Below, one piece after another: positions 33,468-41,348 of a DNA stretch of 53,195 nt. Position 1 is the stretch's first letter. Every line of letters starts with the position of its first letter. This DNA comes from Terriglobales bacterium (GTDB taxonomy: Bacteria > Acidobacteriota > Terriglobia > Terriglobales > Acidobacteriaceae), in NCBI GenBank assembly GCA_015655585.1, contig JAATEV010000084.1, positions 1 to 53,195 of the forward strand, read 5' to 3'. A program made the translations under genes and the position numbers. Below the pieces are notes generated by a model that did not search any database, was not told the DNA's origin, and saw only the letters and a list, made by a program, of their open reading frames with translations.

Positions 33468-35675
33468 TTATCGCAGATAAGCCTCTGTCAACCCGCCATC
33501 CACAGGAATCAGATGCCCCGTCGTGCACCGAGCCAGCGGCCCCGCCAGAAACAGGACCGCCTGCGCGCAGTCCTTCGGATCAATCGGCTGATGCGTCAGC
33601 GTCCGCGTCGCATAGAACTGCGCCAGCACATTCCGCAGCTCATCATCCGTCATCGTCTCCTCAAACGGCAGCTTGTACTTCTTCAACGACGCAATCACCC
33701 GGTCCCGCGGAAACATTGTCGAACCCTTCACCACCGTGGCCGGGCTGATCCCGTTCACCCGCACCTTCGGAGCCATCGACACCGCCAGCTCCCGCACCAG
33801 ATGGCTCAACGCCGCCTTGCTCACGTCGTAGGCCTCGCTGCCCCGCTTCGCTACCACTGCATTCGCCGAGCTCGTCAGCACTACGCTTCCATCAATCCCC
33901 TGATCGGCAAAGATCGCCGCCGCCTCATCCGCCAGCAGATAGTTCGCCGTCACGTTCACTTCAAGCGTCAACGCCCACTGAGCATCCGTGATAATCCCGT
34001 CCGGTGAAGAAGGAAACAGCGCCGCCGTATTGATCAAAATATCGATCCCGCCAAACTGCTTAACAGCAGTCTCCAGCATCGCCTTGATCGTCTTGCGGTC
34101 GCGAATATCAACGCCAGTCCAGATCACGGCCTCTTTGCCAGCAATCGCTTTGGCCTCCTCCGCAACGGCTTCCGCGCCCTTCACATCGCGGTCGGCAATC
34201 ACCAGATGCGCGCCCTTCTCCGCCGCCAGCAGAGCCACCTCGCGGCCAATGCCGCTGCCTCCACCAACAATCAAAGCCACACGGCGGCTCAGTTCCTTCT
34301 CCGGCGGCTGGCGGCGAATCTTCGCCTCCTCCAGCTTCCAGTACTCAATCCGGAACGCCTCGCTAGGCGGCAGAGCAACATAGTTCTGAAACACCGTAAA
34401 CTGGTCCGCCGAAGCCGCCGGCCCAGCCTGCGGAATCTCCGTGCAGTCCACGCCCGCACCCAGAGCACCCGCGCCCTGCATCACGCCAATCGCGTTGATG
34501 TAGAACTCCCCCGTAATCCGCGACTCGGTCTTGTTCTTGCCAAAGCTGAACATCCCCACGCCCGGCACCAGCACCACCGTCGGGCTGGCATCCCGCACCG
34601 CAGGCGAGTCCTTCCCCGCATGTTTGTTGTAGTAAGCCGCATACTCCGCGCGATACGTCTCCAGAGCCGACTCGATCAACTCCTTCAGTTCCGCCGGATC
34701 GCCCGCCGGATTCCACTTGATAAACATCGGCCGAATCTTCGTCCGGATAAAGTGGTCCGGGCAACTCGTCCCCAGGTGAGCCAGCCTCTCCGCGCTCTCC
34801 GAGTTCACAAACTCCAGCACCTGCGGCAAATCCGAATAGCTCCCGATCCACCGCTGCTTCCGCGAGACCGCTCCCCGCAAATACGGCAGAATCCCCGCCG
34901 CAATCTCCCTGCGGTCCTCCCGCGTCTCCACCTTGCCGCCGCCAAAGGCCCTGTGTCCCTCAGCCGACCCATGCCGCTCAATAAACTGTCCCAACTGGTC
35001 GATGATCGTAATCGTATTCAGGTAGCTCTCGCGCTGCGTCTGCCCCCACGTGAACAGCCCATGCCCGCCCAGCACCACACCGTCGCATCCCGGAGTCTCT
35101 GCAACGATCTTCTTCAGCATCATGCCCAGCTCGAAGCCCGGCCTCTGCCAAGGCAGCCAGGCCAGCTTGTGGCCGAACTCCTCGTTGAACTCCTCCATCT
35201 TGATCTTCCCGTTCGCCGAGGCCGCCAGCGCGATCCCCCAGTCCGGATGCAGATGGTCCACATGCGGAAACGGCAGAAACCCATGCAGCGGCGTATCAAT
35301 CGAGGCCGCCACTGGATTATTCCCGAACGTGCACAGCGGATACATGTCCACCATCTCGTCTTCGAGATCCACCCCGCGATAGACCTTCTCCAGCGCCAGC
35401 AGCTTCTCCAGATACAGCGTCGCGAACCCCGCCCGCTTGATGCTCCCCAGGTCGCCGCCGCTTCCCTTTACCCACAGAATCTGCTTGGTCTGCCCGTCCA
35501 GCGGATCGACCTGCTCCAGCTTCGAACTTGTATTCCCACCGCCAAAGTTCGTGATTCTCAGGTCCGAACCCAGCAGGTTCGACCGGTACCGCAACAGCTC
35601 CGGCTCATCCAGCTTCGACGCCACCGCGTCATCCCAACGATCCTCCAGAAACCGGAGCTTGCTCTGTGCTGTCAT
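33468..35675 (-). CDS. rhaEW: Bifunctional rhamnulose-1-phosphate aldolase/lactaldehyde dehydrogenase
   Basis: 735 residues. The first 430 form a class II aldolase (RITNFGGGNTSSK, LWVKGSGGDLG, and likely zinc ligands in VDHLHPDW and GGHGLFTWG). Residues about 455-735 form a short-chain dehydrogenase (ALIVGGGSGIGREVALL, LINTAALF, Tyr-x3-Lys in AYDVSKAAL, PVDGGLTEAYL). In this fused family the aldolase makes DHAP and L-lactaldehyde and the dehydrogenase oxidises lactaldehyde to L-lactate. The ATG at 35675 was chosen because CAGGGG lies six bases upstream. A shared C-AATA-N7-TATT element is located just upstream (35732-35747). Confidence 0.94.
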   Translation of the reverse strand: MTAQSKLRFLEDRWDDAVASKLDEPELLRYRSNLLGSDLRITNFGGGNTSSKLEQVDPLDGQTKQILWVKGSGGDLGSIKRAGFATLYLEKLLALEKVYRGVDLEDEMVDMYPLCTFGNNPVAASIDTPLHGFLPFPHVDHLHPDWGIALAASANGKIKMEEFNEEFGHKLAWLPWQRPGFELGMMLKKIVAETPGCDGVVLGGHGLFTWGQTQRESYLNTITIIDQLGQFIERHGSAEGHRAFGGGKVETREDRREIAAGILPYLRGAVSRKQRWIGSYSDLPQVLEFVNSESAERLAHLGTSCPDHFIRTKIRPMFIKWNPAGDPAELKELIESALETYRAEYAAYYNKHAGKDSPAVRDASPTVVLVPGVGMFSFGKNKTESRITGEFYINAIGVMQGAGALGAGVDCTEIPQAGPAASADQFTVFQNYVALPPSEAFRIEYWKLEEAKIRRQPPEKELSRRVALIVGGGSGIGREVALLAAEKGAHLVIADRDVKGAEAVAEEAKAIAGKEAVIWTGVDIRDRKTIKAMLETAVKQFGGIDILINTAALFPSSPDGIITDAQWALTLEVNVTANYLLADEAAAIFADQGIDGSVVLTSSANAVVAKRGSEAYDVSKAALSHLVRELAVSMAPKVRVNGISPATVVKGSTMFPRDRVIASLKKYKLPFEETMTDDELRNVLAQFYATRTLTHQPIDPKDCAQAVLFLAGPLARCTTGHLIPVDGGLTEAYLR

Positions 35676-35731
35676 CTTCATCCCCTGTCATAGGGCCCTT
35701 ACGGCCCCAACCATGATTCCACACGGATACC

Positions 35732-35747
35732 CAATACAGCAACTATT
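35732..35747 (+). promoter_or_regulatory. Rhamnose-regulon element, site 3 (rhaEW)
   Basis: C-AATA-CAGCAAC-TATT, followed by CCC. It fits the C-AATA-N7-TATT pattern of the sites before lutA/rhaT and rhaI but with a different spacer, consistent with a dimeric repressor reading two half-sites. It lies 57 bp upstream of the rhaEW start. Confidence 0.45.
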
Positions 35748-35761
35748 CCCAATGTGAAAAA

Positions 35762-36859
35762 TCACTTACTCTGCCGCAGCGACTCCCGCGTCACCATCCG
35801 GTGCGCGACATAGTTATACGGAGGCACCGTCTGCCCGCGCAACAGCGCCAGCCCCAGATACACCAGCCCCGGCCCATACGAGCTCGTCTCATGCGAGACC
35901 GACCCGATCAGCGGCGAACGCTCCTTCCGCATCTCCGCCATCGCCTCCGCAATGCAGTCCTGCCCCACCACCGCCACATGCCGCTCGCGCTTCTGCTCGC
36001 GGACCGCATCCACCGCGCCCAGCGCGCTCGAGTCCGTCGCCGCGCCAATCAGAATATGCTTCTCCTTCTGGTGCCGATCCAGAAACTCCGAAACCACCTT
36101 CTTGCTCCGCTCTCGCAGCCCGCGCCCATCGATCCGCACAAACGACTCCACCGGCAGCTCTGGGTACGCCGTCCGAATCCCCTCGAACACGCCTGTAATC
36201 CTGCTCTGCACCAGTTGTCCGGCCTCCGGCAGATCCAGCCCGATCACCCAGTCGATCTTTCCGCCCCACTGTGTAGCGGCATGGCTCGCCAGCAGCTCCC
36301 CGGCCTCCATCCCAACGCGATAGTTGTCCACCCCAAAGTACGTCGCATGAGGATGCGGAATATCGATCGCAATAAATGGAATCCCCGCCGCCGCGATCTT
36401 GTCTCCAATCACCGGCGCGACCTCCTGCTCCACCTGGAAGTCGATCACCAGGTCTACCTTGGCGCGGATAAACTCTTCGGCATTCTTCACCGCCGTGGCC
36501 GCGTCGTAGCGATTGTCCAGCACCATCAGGTCTACCCCGACCGACGCTGCCGCTTCCCGCAGACTCTCCGTCACCTCTACTGAAAACGGCATGTCCGCGC
36601 TCTGCCCGGCAAACCCGAACATCATCTTCTTCGGCCGTGTCACCACGCGATAAAGCCCATCCGGCGACTGCGACAGATATCCCCGATGCACAAACGTCTT
36701 CAACACCCGGTACACCGTCGTCTTCGAAACGCGCGTCTGCCGATGGATCGCTTCCAGCGTCATCGGCTGGTTTTCAGCCTGCAAAAGCTCCAGAATATCC
36801 AGGGCCTTCGAGAGCACCGGAATCAGATAAAGTCTCTTCGTCGTCTTACGAACAGCCAT
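35762..36859 (-). CDS. IclR-type HTH fused to periplasmic-binding-protein-like sugar domain (regulator)
   Basis: 365 residues. The N-terminus (about 12-70: VLSKALDILELLQAENQPMTLE, HRQTRVSKTTVYRVLKTFVHRGYL) is a winged HTH of the IclR kind. The remainder (about 90-350: VGVDLMVLDNRYDAATAVKNAEEFI, VDLVIDFQVEQEVAPVIGDKI, GIPFIAIDIPHPHATYFGVDNYRVG, HVAVVGQDCIAEA) is a periplasmic-binding-protein/LacI-type sugar-binding fold and not the GAF-like domain of IclR proteins. No signal peptide is present, so it acts in the cytoplasm on DNA. Inside a rhamnose operon it is most likely the rhamnose-responsive regulator. A 6-bp inverted repeat at 36900-36917 upstream may be autoregulatory. Confidence 0.88.
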   Translation of the reverse strand: MAVRKTTKRLYLIPVLSKALDILELLQAENQPMTLEAIHRQTRVSKTTVYRVLKTFVHRGYLSQSPDGLYRVVTRPKKMMFGFAGQSADMPFSVEVTESLREAAASVGVDLMVLDNRYDAATAVKNAEEFIRAKVDLVIDFQVEQEVAPVIGDKIAAAGIPFIAIDIPHPHATYFGVDNYRVGMEAGELLASHAATQWGGKIDWVIGLDLPEAGQLVQSRITGVFEGIRTAYPELPVESFVRIDGRGLRERSKKVVSEFLDRHQKEKHILIGAATDSSALGAVDAVREQKRERHVAVVGQDCIAEAMAEMRKERSPLIGSVSHETSSYGPGLVYLGLALLRGQTVPPYNYVAHRMVTRESLRQSK

Positions 36860-36899
36860 ACTCTCCTATCGCGGAACACACACACTCAATCGCTCCATT

Positions 36900-36917
36900 A
36901 TGCGCGAGCAAGCGCAT
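36900..36917. promoter_or_regulatory. Inverted repeat ATGCGC-N6-GCGCAT upstream of the regulator gene
   Basis: A perfect 6-bp inverted repeat 41 bp upstream of the regulator start. A degenerate copy of the rhamnose element (C-AATC-N7-TATG, 36887-36902) overlaps it. One of the two may mediate autoregulation. Confidence 0.35.
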
Positions 36918-36987
36918 GTTTCGCTAATGAAATTCGAGTCCAGCCCGCAACAAACCAAGAATTCAAAGCTCCTGCGGCCAACTTCCA

Positions 36988-38181
36988 TCACGCATAGCTA
37001 GAAACACTCTCCCGGTTCCTGCTCTCCCGCTCCCGCGTAATCCTCTCCACATAGCCGCCAGCCTCCAGAGCCGCCAACGGGTCCGCCGCCAGCCCCTTCG
37101 CCTCGCGCCACTCCCGCACAATCGGTCTAACGTCCTGCCAGAAAGCCCCGCGGAAGCACTCCTCCGCCTCCACCAGCCTGCACTCCTGCTGCAACTCCGC
37201 CAGCCGCTCACGGTCCACCAGCGCGGCCTTCGCATACAGCTCCTGCGCCGTCACCACCGTCTGGACCATCGCCTCCATCTTGCCCTTCAGGTTGTGGCTC
37301 TGGTCGATCATGAACGCAATCCCCGACCGCTCCCCCGCCTCCGTGCTCAAAATCTCATGAAAGATCCGGAACACCTGGTAGGGATCTATCGAACCCAGCG
37401 TCAGGTCATCATCCGCATACTTCCGGTCGTTGAAGTGAAACCCTCCCAGCGCGCCCACATGCAGCAGCCACGCCACAATCTGCTCAATGTTCGTCCCCTG
37501 GTAGTGATGCCCCGTATCCACCAGCACCTTCGCCTTCGGCCCCGCCCGCCGAGCCAGCTCCAGCGCCATCCCCCAATCCGCAATGTCCGTATGGTAGAAG
37601 TACGGCTCAAACGGCTTGTACTCCACCAGCATCCTCTGTCCGTCGCCCAACGCGGCATGAGTCGCCCCCAGCGCCTCCTCCACCCACCCCATCCGCTTCC
37701 TCATGTCCTGAGTCCCCGGATAGTTCGACCCATCCGCGATCCACAACGAAACGTCCTTCGACCCTAGCTCCCGCCCGATCGCCACCGACTCCAGCAGATG
37801 TTCCACCGCCCTCCCACGAATCTCCGCACTGGGGTTCGCAATCGAGCCGTACTTATACTCCTGCGCCTGAAACAGGTTCGGATTGATCGACCCCGCCCGA
37901 ACGCCGTACTTGACCTCCAGCTTTTTAATCTGAGGCACATCCGCCGTCCCACCCGGCAAATCCCAAAGCACATGCAGAGCCACCGTAGGACTCGCTCCCG
38001 TCAGCTCATGCACCTTCCCCGCATCGCTGAACTTCTCCTCAATCGTCCCCGCCGCCGCGCCCTGCACGAACTTACCAAACCGCGTCCCCGTGTTTGCAAA
38101 TCCCCATGACGGCACCTCGATCCGAAACTCATCCAGAGCCGCCCAGATTCTCTCCACCTCAACTGCATTCCCTATCGCCAT
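36988..38181 (-). CDS. rhaI: L-rhamnose isomerase (RhaI type)
   Basis: 397 residues, TIM-barrel sugar isomerase converting L-rhamnose to L-rhamnulose with divalent metal ions. It belongs to the RhaI (Pseudomonas/Streptomyces-type) family and not the E. coli RhaA family: VPSWGFANTGTRFGKF, LHVLWDLPGG, GSINPNLFQ, DVSLWIADGSNYPGT, VEYKPFEPYFYHTD, VDTGHHYQGTNIEQIVAWLL, HFNDRKYADDDLTLGSIDP. The start MAIGN is preceded by GAGGGAG; a GTG eight codons earlier has no ribosome site. A shared regulatory element lies 30 bp upstream. Confidence 0.96.
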   Translation of the reverse strand: MAIGNAVEVERIWAALDEFRIEVPSWGFANTGTRFGKFVQGAAAGTIEEKFSDAGKVHELTGASPTVALHVLWDLPGGTADVPQIKKLEVKYGVRAGSINPNLFQAQEYKYGSIANPSAEIRGRAVEHLLESVAIGRELGSKDVSLWIADGSNYPGTQDMRKRMGWVEEALGATHAALGDGQRMLVEYKPFEPYFYHTDIADWGMALELARRAGPKAKVLVDTGHHYQGTNIEQIVAWLLHVGALGGFHFNDRKYADDDLTLGSIDPYQVFRIFHEILSTEAGERSGIAFMIDQSHNLKGKMEAMVQTVVTAQELYAKAALVDRERLAELQQECRLVEAEECFRGAFWQDVRPIVREWREAKGLAADPLAALEAGGYVERITRERESRNRESVSSYA

Positions 38182-38210
38182 AGCTCCCTCAATCTCCAAC
38201 ACCACACAGA

Positions 38211-38226
38211 AATATACCCTCTATTG
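38211..38226 (-). promoter_or_regulatory. Rhamnose-regulon element, site 2 (rhaI)
   Basis: On the minus strand this reads C-AATA-GAGGGTA-TATT, followed by TC. Over 18 bases it differs from the lutA/rhaT site (41223) at a single position, although the two lie 3 kb apart and in opposite orientation relative to their genes. It sits in the 91-bp gap between lutC and rhaI. Confidence 0.6.
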
Positions 38227-38272
38227 AAACAGGCAGTCCGGCCCTCTGCCATAAATCTTTTTAAAAACATCC

Positions 38273-38914
38273 TCAATCCACCAGGACCACATCCAGAAAC
38301 CGCGGCCCATGCACTCCCTTGATTCGTGTCATCTCAATGTCCGCCGTAGCCGAAGGCCCCGAGAAGAACGTCGTAGCCAGCCCCTCCGTAGCCCGCAGAC
38401 GTTCGAACGCCTCCGGCACCGTCTCCACCACATCGGCCACCCGCACCACGCACAGGTGATAATCCGGCACCAGGGTCACTGCCCTCCGTCCCTGCCCAGC
38501 AACATCCTGTAGCACCACACTCCCCGTCTCCGCAATCGCAACCGTCGAGCCCGTCAACACACCATCGACCCCATCCAGCTCCTTCGCCGAAAGACCTTCG
38601 TCCGTTACAAACTCAAACCCCGCAGGCAGCCACTCCGGCTTCAATCCCACAGGCACAACTATCCGACGCTTCCCCCGCTCCAAAAGTCTCCTGGCCACCA
38701 CTGCAGCCACCTCGCCCTCGCTGCAACGCGACACCGTAGCGTCATAGTCCCGCAGCCGATCCTCCAGCAAATGCAGAGTCTCATCCCGCCCCCGCAGCCC
38801 CACCCGCTTATACGCCCGAGCAATGCCGTTCCACCCCGCCACCGCCGCAGTCTCATCCGAAGCACCGCCGTTGGCATTACGAATCCTACGCAGAATCTCC
38901 CCTCGCGCGCTCAC
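38273..38914 (-). CDS. lutC: L-lactate utilisation protein LutC (LUD domain)
   Basis: 213 residues. LutC is the small LUD-domain subunit of the LutABC L-lactate oxidation complex. Recognisable parts are GVDGVLTGSTVAIAETGSVVL, the RRAVTLVPDYHLCVVR stretch and the end TFFSGPSATADIEMTRIKGVHGP, which are typical of the family. The GTG start overlaps the lutB stop (GTGA) and has GGAGG at ideal spacing; an upstream GTG in frame would overlap lutB further and is not needed. Confidence 0.94.
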   Translation of the reverse strand: MSARGEILRRIRNANGGASDETAAVAGWNGIARAYKRVGLRGRDETLHLLEDRLRDYDATVSRCSEGEVAAVVARRLLERGKRRIVVPVGLKPEWLPAGFEFVTDEGLSAKELDGVDGVLTGSTVAIAETGSVVLQDVAGQGRRAVTLVPDYHLCVVRVADVVETVPEAFERLRATEGLATTFFSGPSATADIEMTRIKGVHGPRFLDVVLVD

Positions 38915-40338
38915 TCCGACCTCCCCCTCTTCTCCCACCACTCGCGAAAGCTCTCCTTCGGGATCTCCTTCAGATCACGAACCTTCGTCCACCCACCCAG
39001 CATCCCCGGCAACCACCCAATCCATCCATCCTTCCCCACCAGCGGAGACTCCGCCGCCCGCGCCAGCCTCTGCGCCGCCCGAAACCTCCTCTCACTCCGA
39101 AACACCACCGCCGCCGCCCGCATCGCCGCTGCCTCCACATCAAACATCCCCTTCTGCTCCACCACCTTGCTCCGCAGATGAATCAGCACCTCGGGAATGT
39201 TGATCTTCACCGGACAAACCTCATAGCAGGCCCCGCACAAAGAAGACGCATACGGCAAACTCTGCGCATGGTGCATCTGCTGCAACTGCGGCGTCAGGAT
39301 CGCCCCAATCGGCCCGGCATACACACTCCCATAAGCATGGCCGCCTGTCTGCCGATACACCGGGCAAGCATTCAGGCAGGCCGCGCAGCGAATGCAGTTC
39401 AACGTCTGCCGCCCCTCCTCATCCGCCAGCACGCTAGTCCGAGCATTGTCCATCAACACCACATGAAACGTCTTCGGCCCATCCCCCGCATGGACCCCGT
39501 TCCAGATCGAGTTATACGGGTTCATCCTCTCCCCCGTAGCCGACCGAGGCAGCAACTGCAACATCACTTCCAAATCCTCAAATCGCGGCAGCACCTTATC
39601 AATCCCTGCCACCGTAATCAGAGTTTCCGGCAGCGTCAGGCACATCCTCCCATTGCCCTCGCTCTCGACGATGCACACCCCGCCCGTCTCCGCGATCAGG
39701 AAGTTCGCCCCGCTCACCCCCGTCTTCACTCTTAGAAACTTCTCCCGCAAAAACCGCCGCGCCGCATCCGCCAGGTCCTGCGGCCGCTCCCCCAGTTCCG
39801 GCAGATTCATCTCCCGCCGGAAGATCTCCCGAATCTGCTGCCGATTCTTATGCAGAGCAGGAACCACAATATGAGAAGGCCGGTCCTGCCCCAGTTGAAT
39901 AATCAGCTCCGCCAGGTCGGTCTCGTAGGCATGAATCCCCGCGGCCTTCAGACCCGCGTTCAACTGAATCTCCTCCGTCGTCATCGACTTGATCTTGATG
40001 ACCTCGTCCGATCCCGACGCCTTCACCAGCCCAATCACAATCCGCCGGGCCTCGTCCGCATCCGCGGCCCAATGCACCACCCCACCCGCCTTCGTGCAGT
40101 TGGCCTCGAACTGCTCCAGATAAAAATCCAGATGCTCCATCGTGTGCTGGCGAATCTGCTTCCCGGCCTCGCGCAGCTCCTGCCAGTCCGGCATCTCGCC
40201 CACCACCCGAGCACGCTTCGTCCGAATCACCTCCGTAGCGTGCCGAACATTCTTCCGCAACTGCGTATCCTGCATAGCCGCCTGAGCCGCAATCGGAAAC
40301 GCCGGAGCCGTCTTAGGGTCTAAAGCAGTCCCGCTCAT
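38911..40338 (-). CDS. lutB: L-lactate utilisation iron-sulfur protein LutB
   Basis: 475 residues. An N-terminal LUD domain (about 60-290) is followed by two ferredoxin-type 4Fe-4S motifs (CIRCAACLNACPVY near 318 and CGACYEVCPVKI near 369) and a C-terminal DUF3390-like tail ending in the SFREWWEKR pattern. It passes electrons from lactate in the LutABC complex. The start MSGTALDPK was chosen from GGTGG upstream and from similarity to the family start; the extra 37 codons open upstream cross a REP-like repeat and are not coding. Confidence 0.95.
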   Translation of the reverse strand: MSGTALDPKTAPAFPIAAQAAMQDTQLRKNVRHATEVIRTKRARVVGEMPDWQELREAGKQIRQHTMEHLDFYLEQFEANCTKAGGVVHWAADADEARRIVIGLVKASGSDEVIKIKSMTTEEIQLNAGLKAAGIHAYETDLAELIIQLGQDRPSHIVVPALHKNRQQIREIFRREMNLPELGERPQDLADAARRFLREKFLRVKTGVSGANFLIAETGGVCIVESEGNGRMCLTLPETLITVAGIDKVLPRFEDLEVMLQLLPRSATGERMNPYNSIWNGVHAGDGPKTFHVVLMDNARTSVLADEEGRQTLNCIRCAACLNACPVYRQTGGHAYGSVYAGPIGAILTPQLQQMHHAQSLPYASSLCGACYEVCPVKINIPEVLIHLRSKVVEQKGMFDVEAAAMRAAAVVFRSERRFRAAQRLARAAESPLVGKDGWIGWLPGMLGGWTKVRDLKEIPKESFREWWEKRGRSE

Positions 40339-40360
40339 AGCAGCCACCAATCCGGGTGCC

Positions 40361-40420
40361 GGGTGCCCCATGTCCGGAACTTCGGACATGGGCCTTCGCG
40401 CGCAAAGAGCGCAAACCGCC
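40361..40420. repeat. REP-like repeat inside the lut operon
   Basis: GGGTGCCCCATGTCCG, loop GAACTT, CGGACATGGG (stem 40367-40392, 10-bp perfect arms), then GCGCAAAGAGCGCAAACCGCC. The head is shared with hairpins at 1871 and 21621, and the tail resembles the one following the 21.6-kb copy. It fills most of the 107-bp gap between lutA and lutB. Confidence 0.75.
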
Positions 40421-40445
40421 CCCGCCAATCTCCCCCCAGGGTTAA

Positions 40446-41183
40446 TCATCGTCCCCCCTCATCCCCAGCCAGAATCTCCGCCAGATGCACCGTACTCACC
40501 CCCGTCCGCTGCCGATGCAGCGCCCCCTGAATATGCATCAGGCAGGAGTTATCGCAAGCCGTACAAGCCTCCGCCCTCGTATTCAGCACCGCCGTAGTCT
40601 TCTCCGCCAGCATCGCGCTCGAAACCTCCGCATTCTTCACCGCGAACGTCCCGCCAAACCCGCAGCACTGCTCCACTCCCTCCAGCTCCACCAGGTCGAT
40701 CCCCCGCACCGCCTTCAACAGCCGCAGCGGCCCATCCCCCAACCCAAGATTCCTAAGCCCATGACAACTAGCATGGTAAGTGACCCGATGCGGATAATAA
40801 GCCCCCACGTCCTCCAGCCCCAGCCGCTTCGTCAGAAACTCCGAGAACTCAAATACCCGCAACAGCAGCGCGTCCACCTCCGCGATCAACTGCGCTTTCC
40901 CCGTCCCCCGAGCCATCTTCGGATAATGCTCCCTCATCATCGCCACGCAAGAAGACGAAGGCACCACCACCGCCTCAGCATCTTTAAATTGCGCCACAAA
41001 CCGCTCCATCAGAGGCAGCGCCTCCGCCTGATACCCCGTGTTGTAGTGCATCTGTCCGCAGCAGGTCTGCCCCGCCGGAAACTCAACCGTATGTCCCAGC
41101 CTCTCCAGGACCCTCACCACGGCCATGCCGGTCTCCGGAAACAACGTGTCGTTATAGCAGGTAATAAACAACGCAACTCGCAG
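40446..41183 (-). CDS. lutA: L-lactate utilisation protein LutA (CCG-domain Fe-S protein), probable CTG start
   Basis: About 245 residues of the CCG-domain family: RVALFITCYNDTLFPETG at the start, FPAGQTCCGQMHYNTGY, SSSCVAM, YHASCHGLRNLGLG, QCCGFGGTFAVKN, TACDNSCLMHI. With LutB and LutC it oxidises L-lactate to pyruvate, replacing LldD-type dehydrogenase. The family N-terminus matches a CTG codon at 41181-41183, which has GGAGG five bases upstream; no ATG, GTG or TTG lies there. A TTG at 41225 would add 14 residues without family support. The upstream region is shared with divergent rhaT and holds a rhamnose-regulon element. Confidence 0.93.
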   Translation of the reverse strand: MRVALFITCYNDTLFPETGMAVVRVLERLGHTVEFPAGQTCCGQMHYNTGYQAEALPLMERFVAQFKDAEAVVVPSSSCVAMMREHYPKMARGTGKAQLIAEVDALLLRVFEFSEFLTKRLGLEDVGAYYPHRVTYHASCHGLRNLGLGDGPLRLLKAVRGIDLVELEGVEQCCGFGGTFAVKNAEVSSAMLAEKTTAVLNTRAEACTACDNSCLMHIQGALHRQRTGVSTVHLAEILAGDEGGR

Positions 41184-41222
41184 AACAACCTCCGGCCAGC
41201 CAGATTCACACCAACTCAAATT

Positions 41223-41238
41223 CAATAGAGAGTATATT
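41223..41238 (+). promoter_or_regulatory. Rhamnose-regulon element, site 1 (lutA/rhaT)
   Basis: C-AATA-GAGAGTA-TATT, followed by TCC, in the divergent region between lutABC and rhaT. It is nearly identical to the element before rhaI and shares its half-sites with that before rhaEW. The regulator encoded at 35762 is the obvious candidate to bind it. Confidence 0.6.
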
Positions 41239-41348
41239 TCCCAAACTCAACGCGTGTCAGATACGATGGTACCCGCTTCACCAATGGAAGTATCATTCCG
41301 TCCAGAGAGACGGATGCATACACAGATCGAAGAACGATAGAGGGTGCA

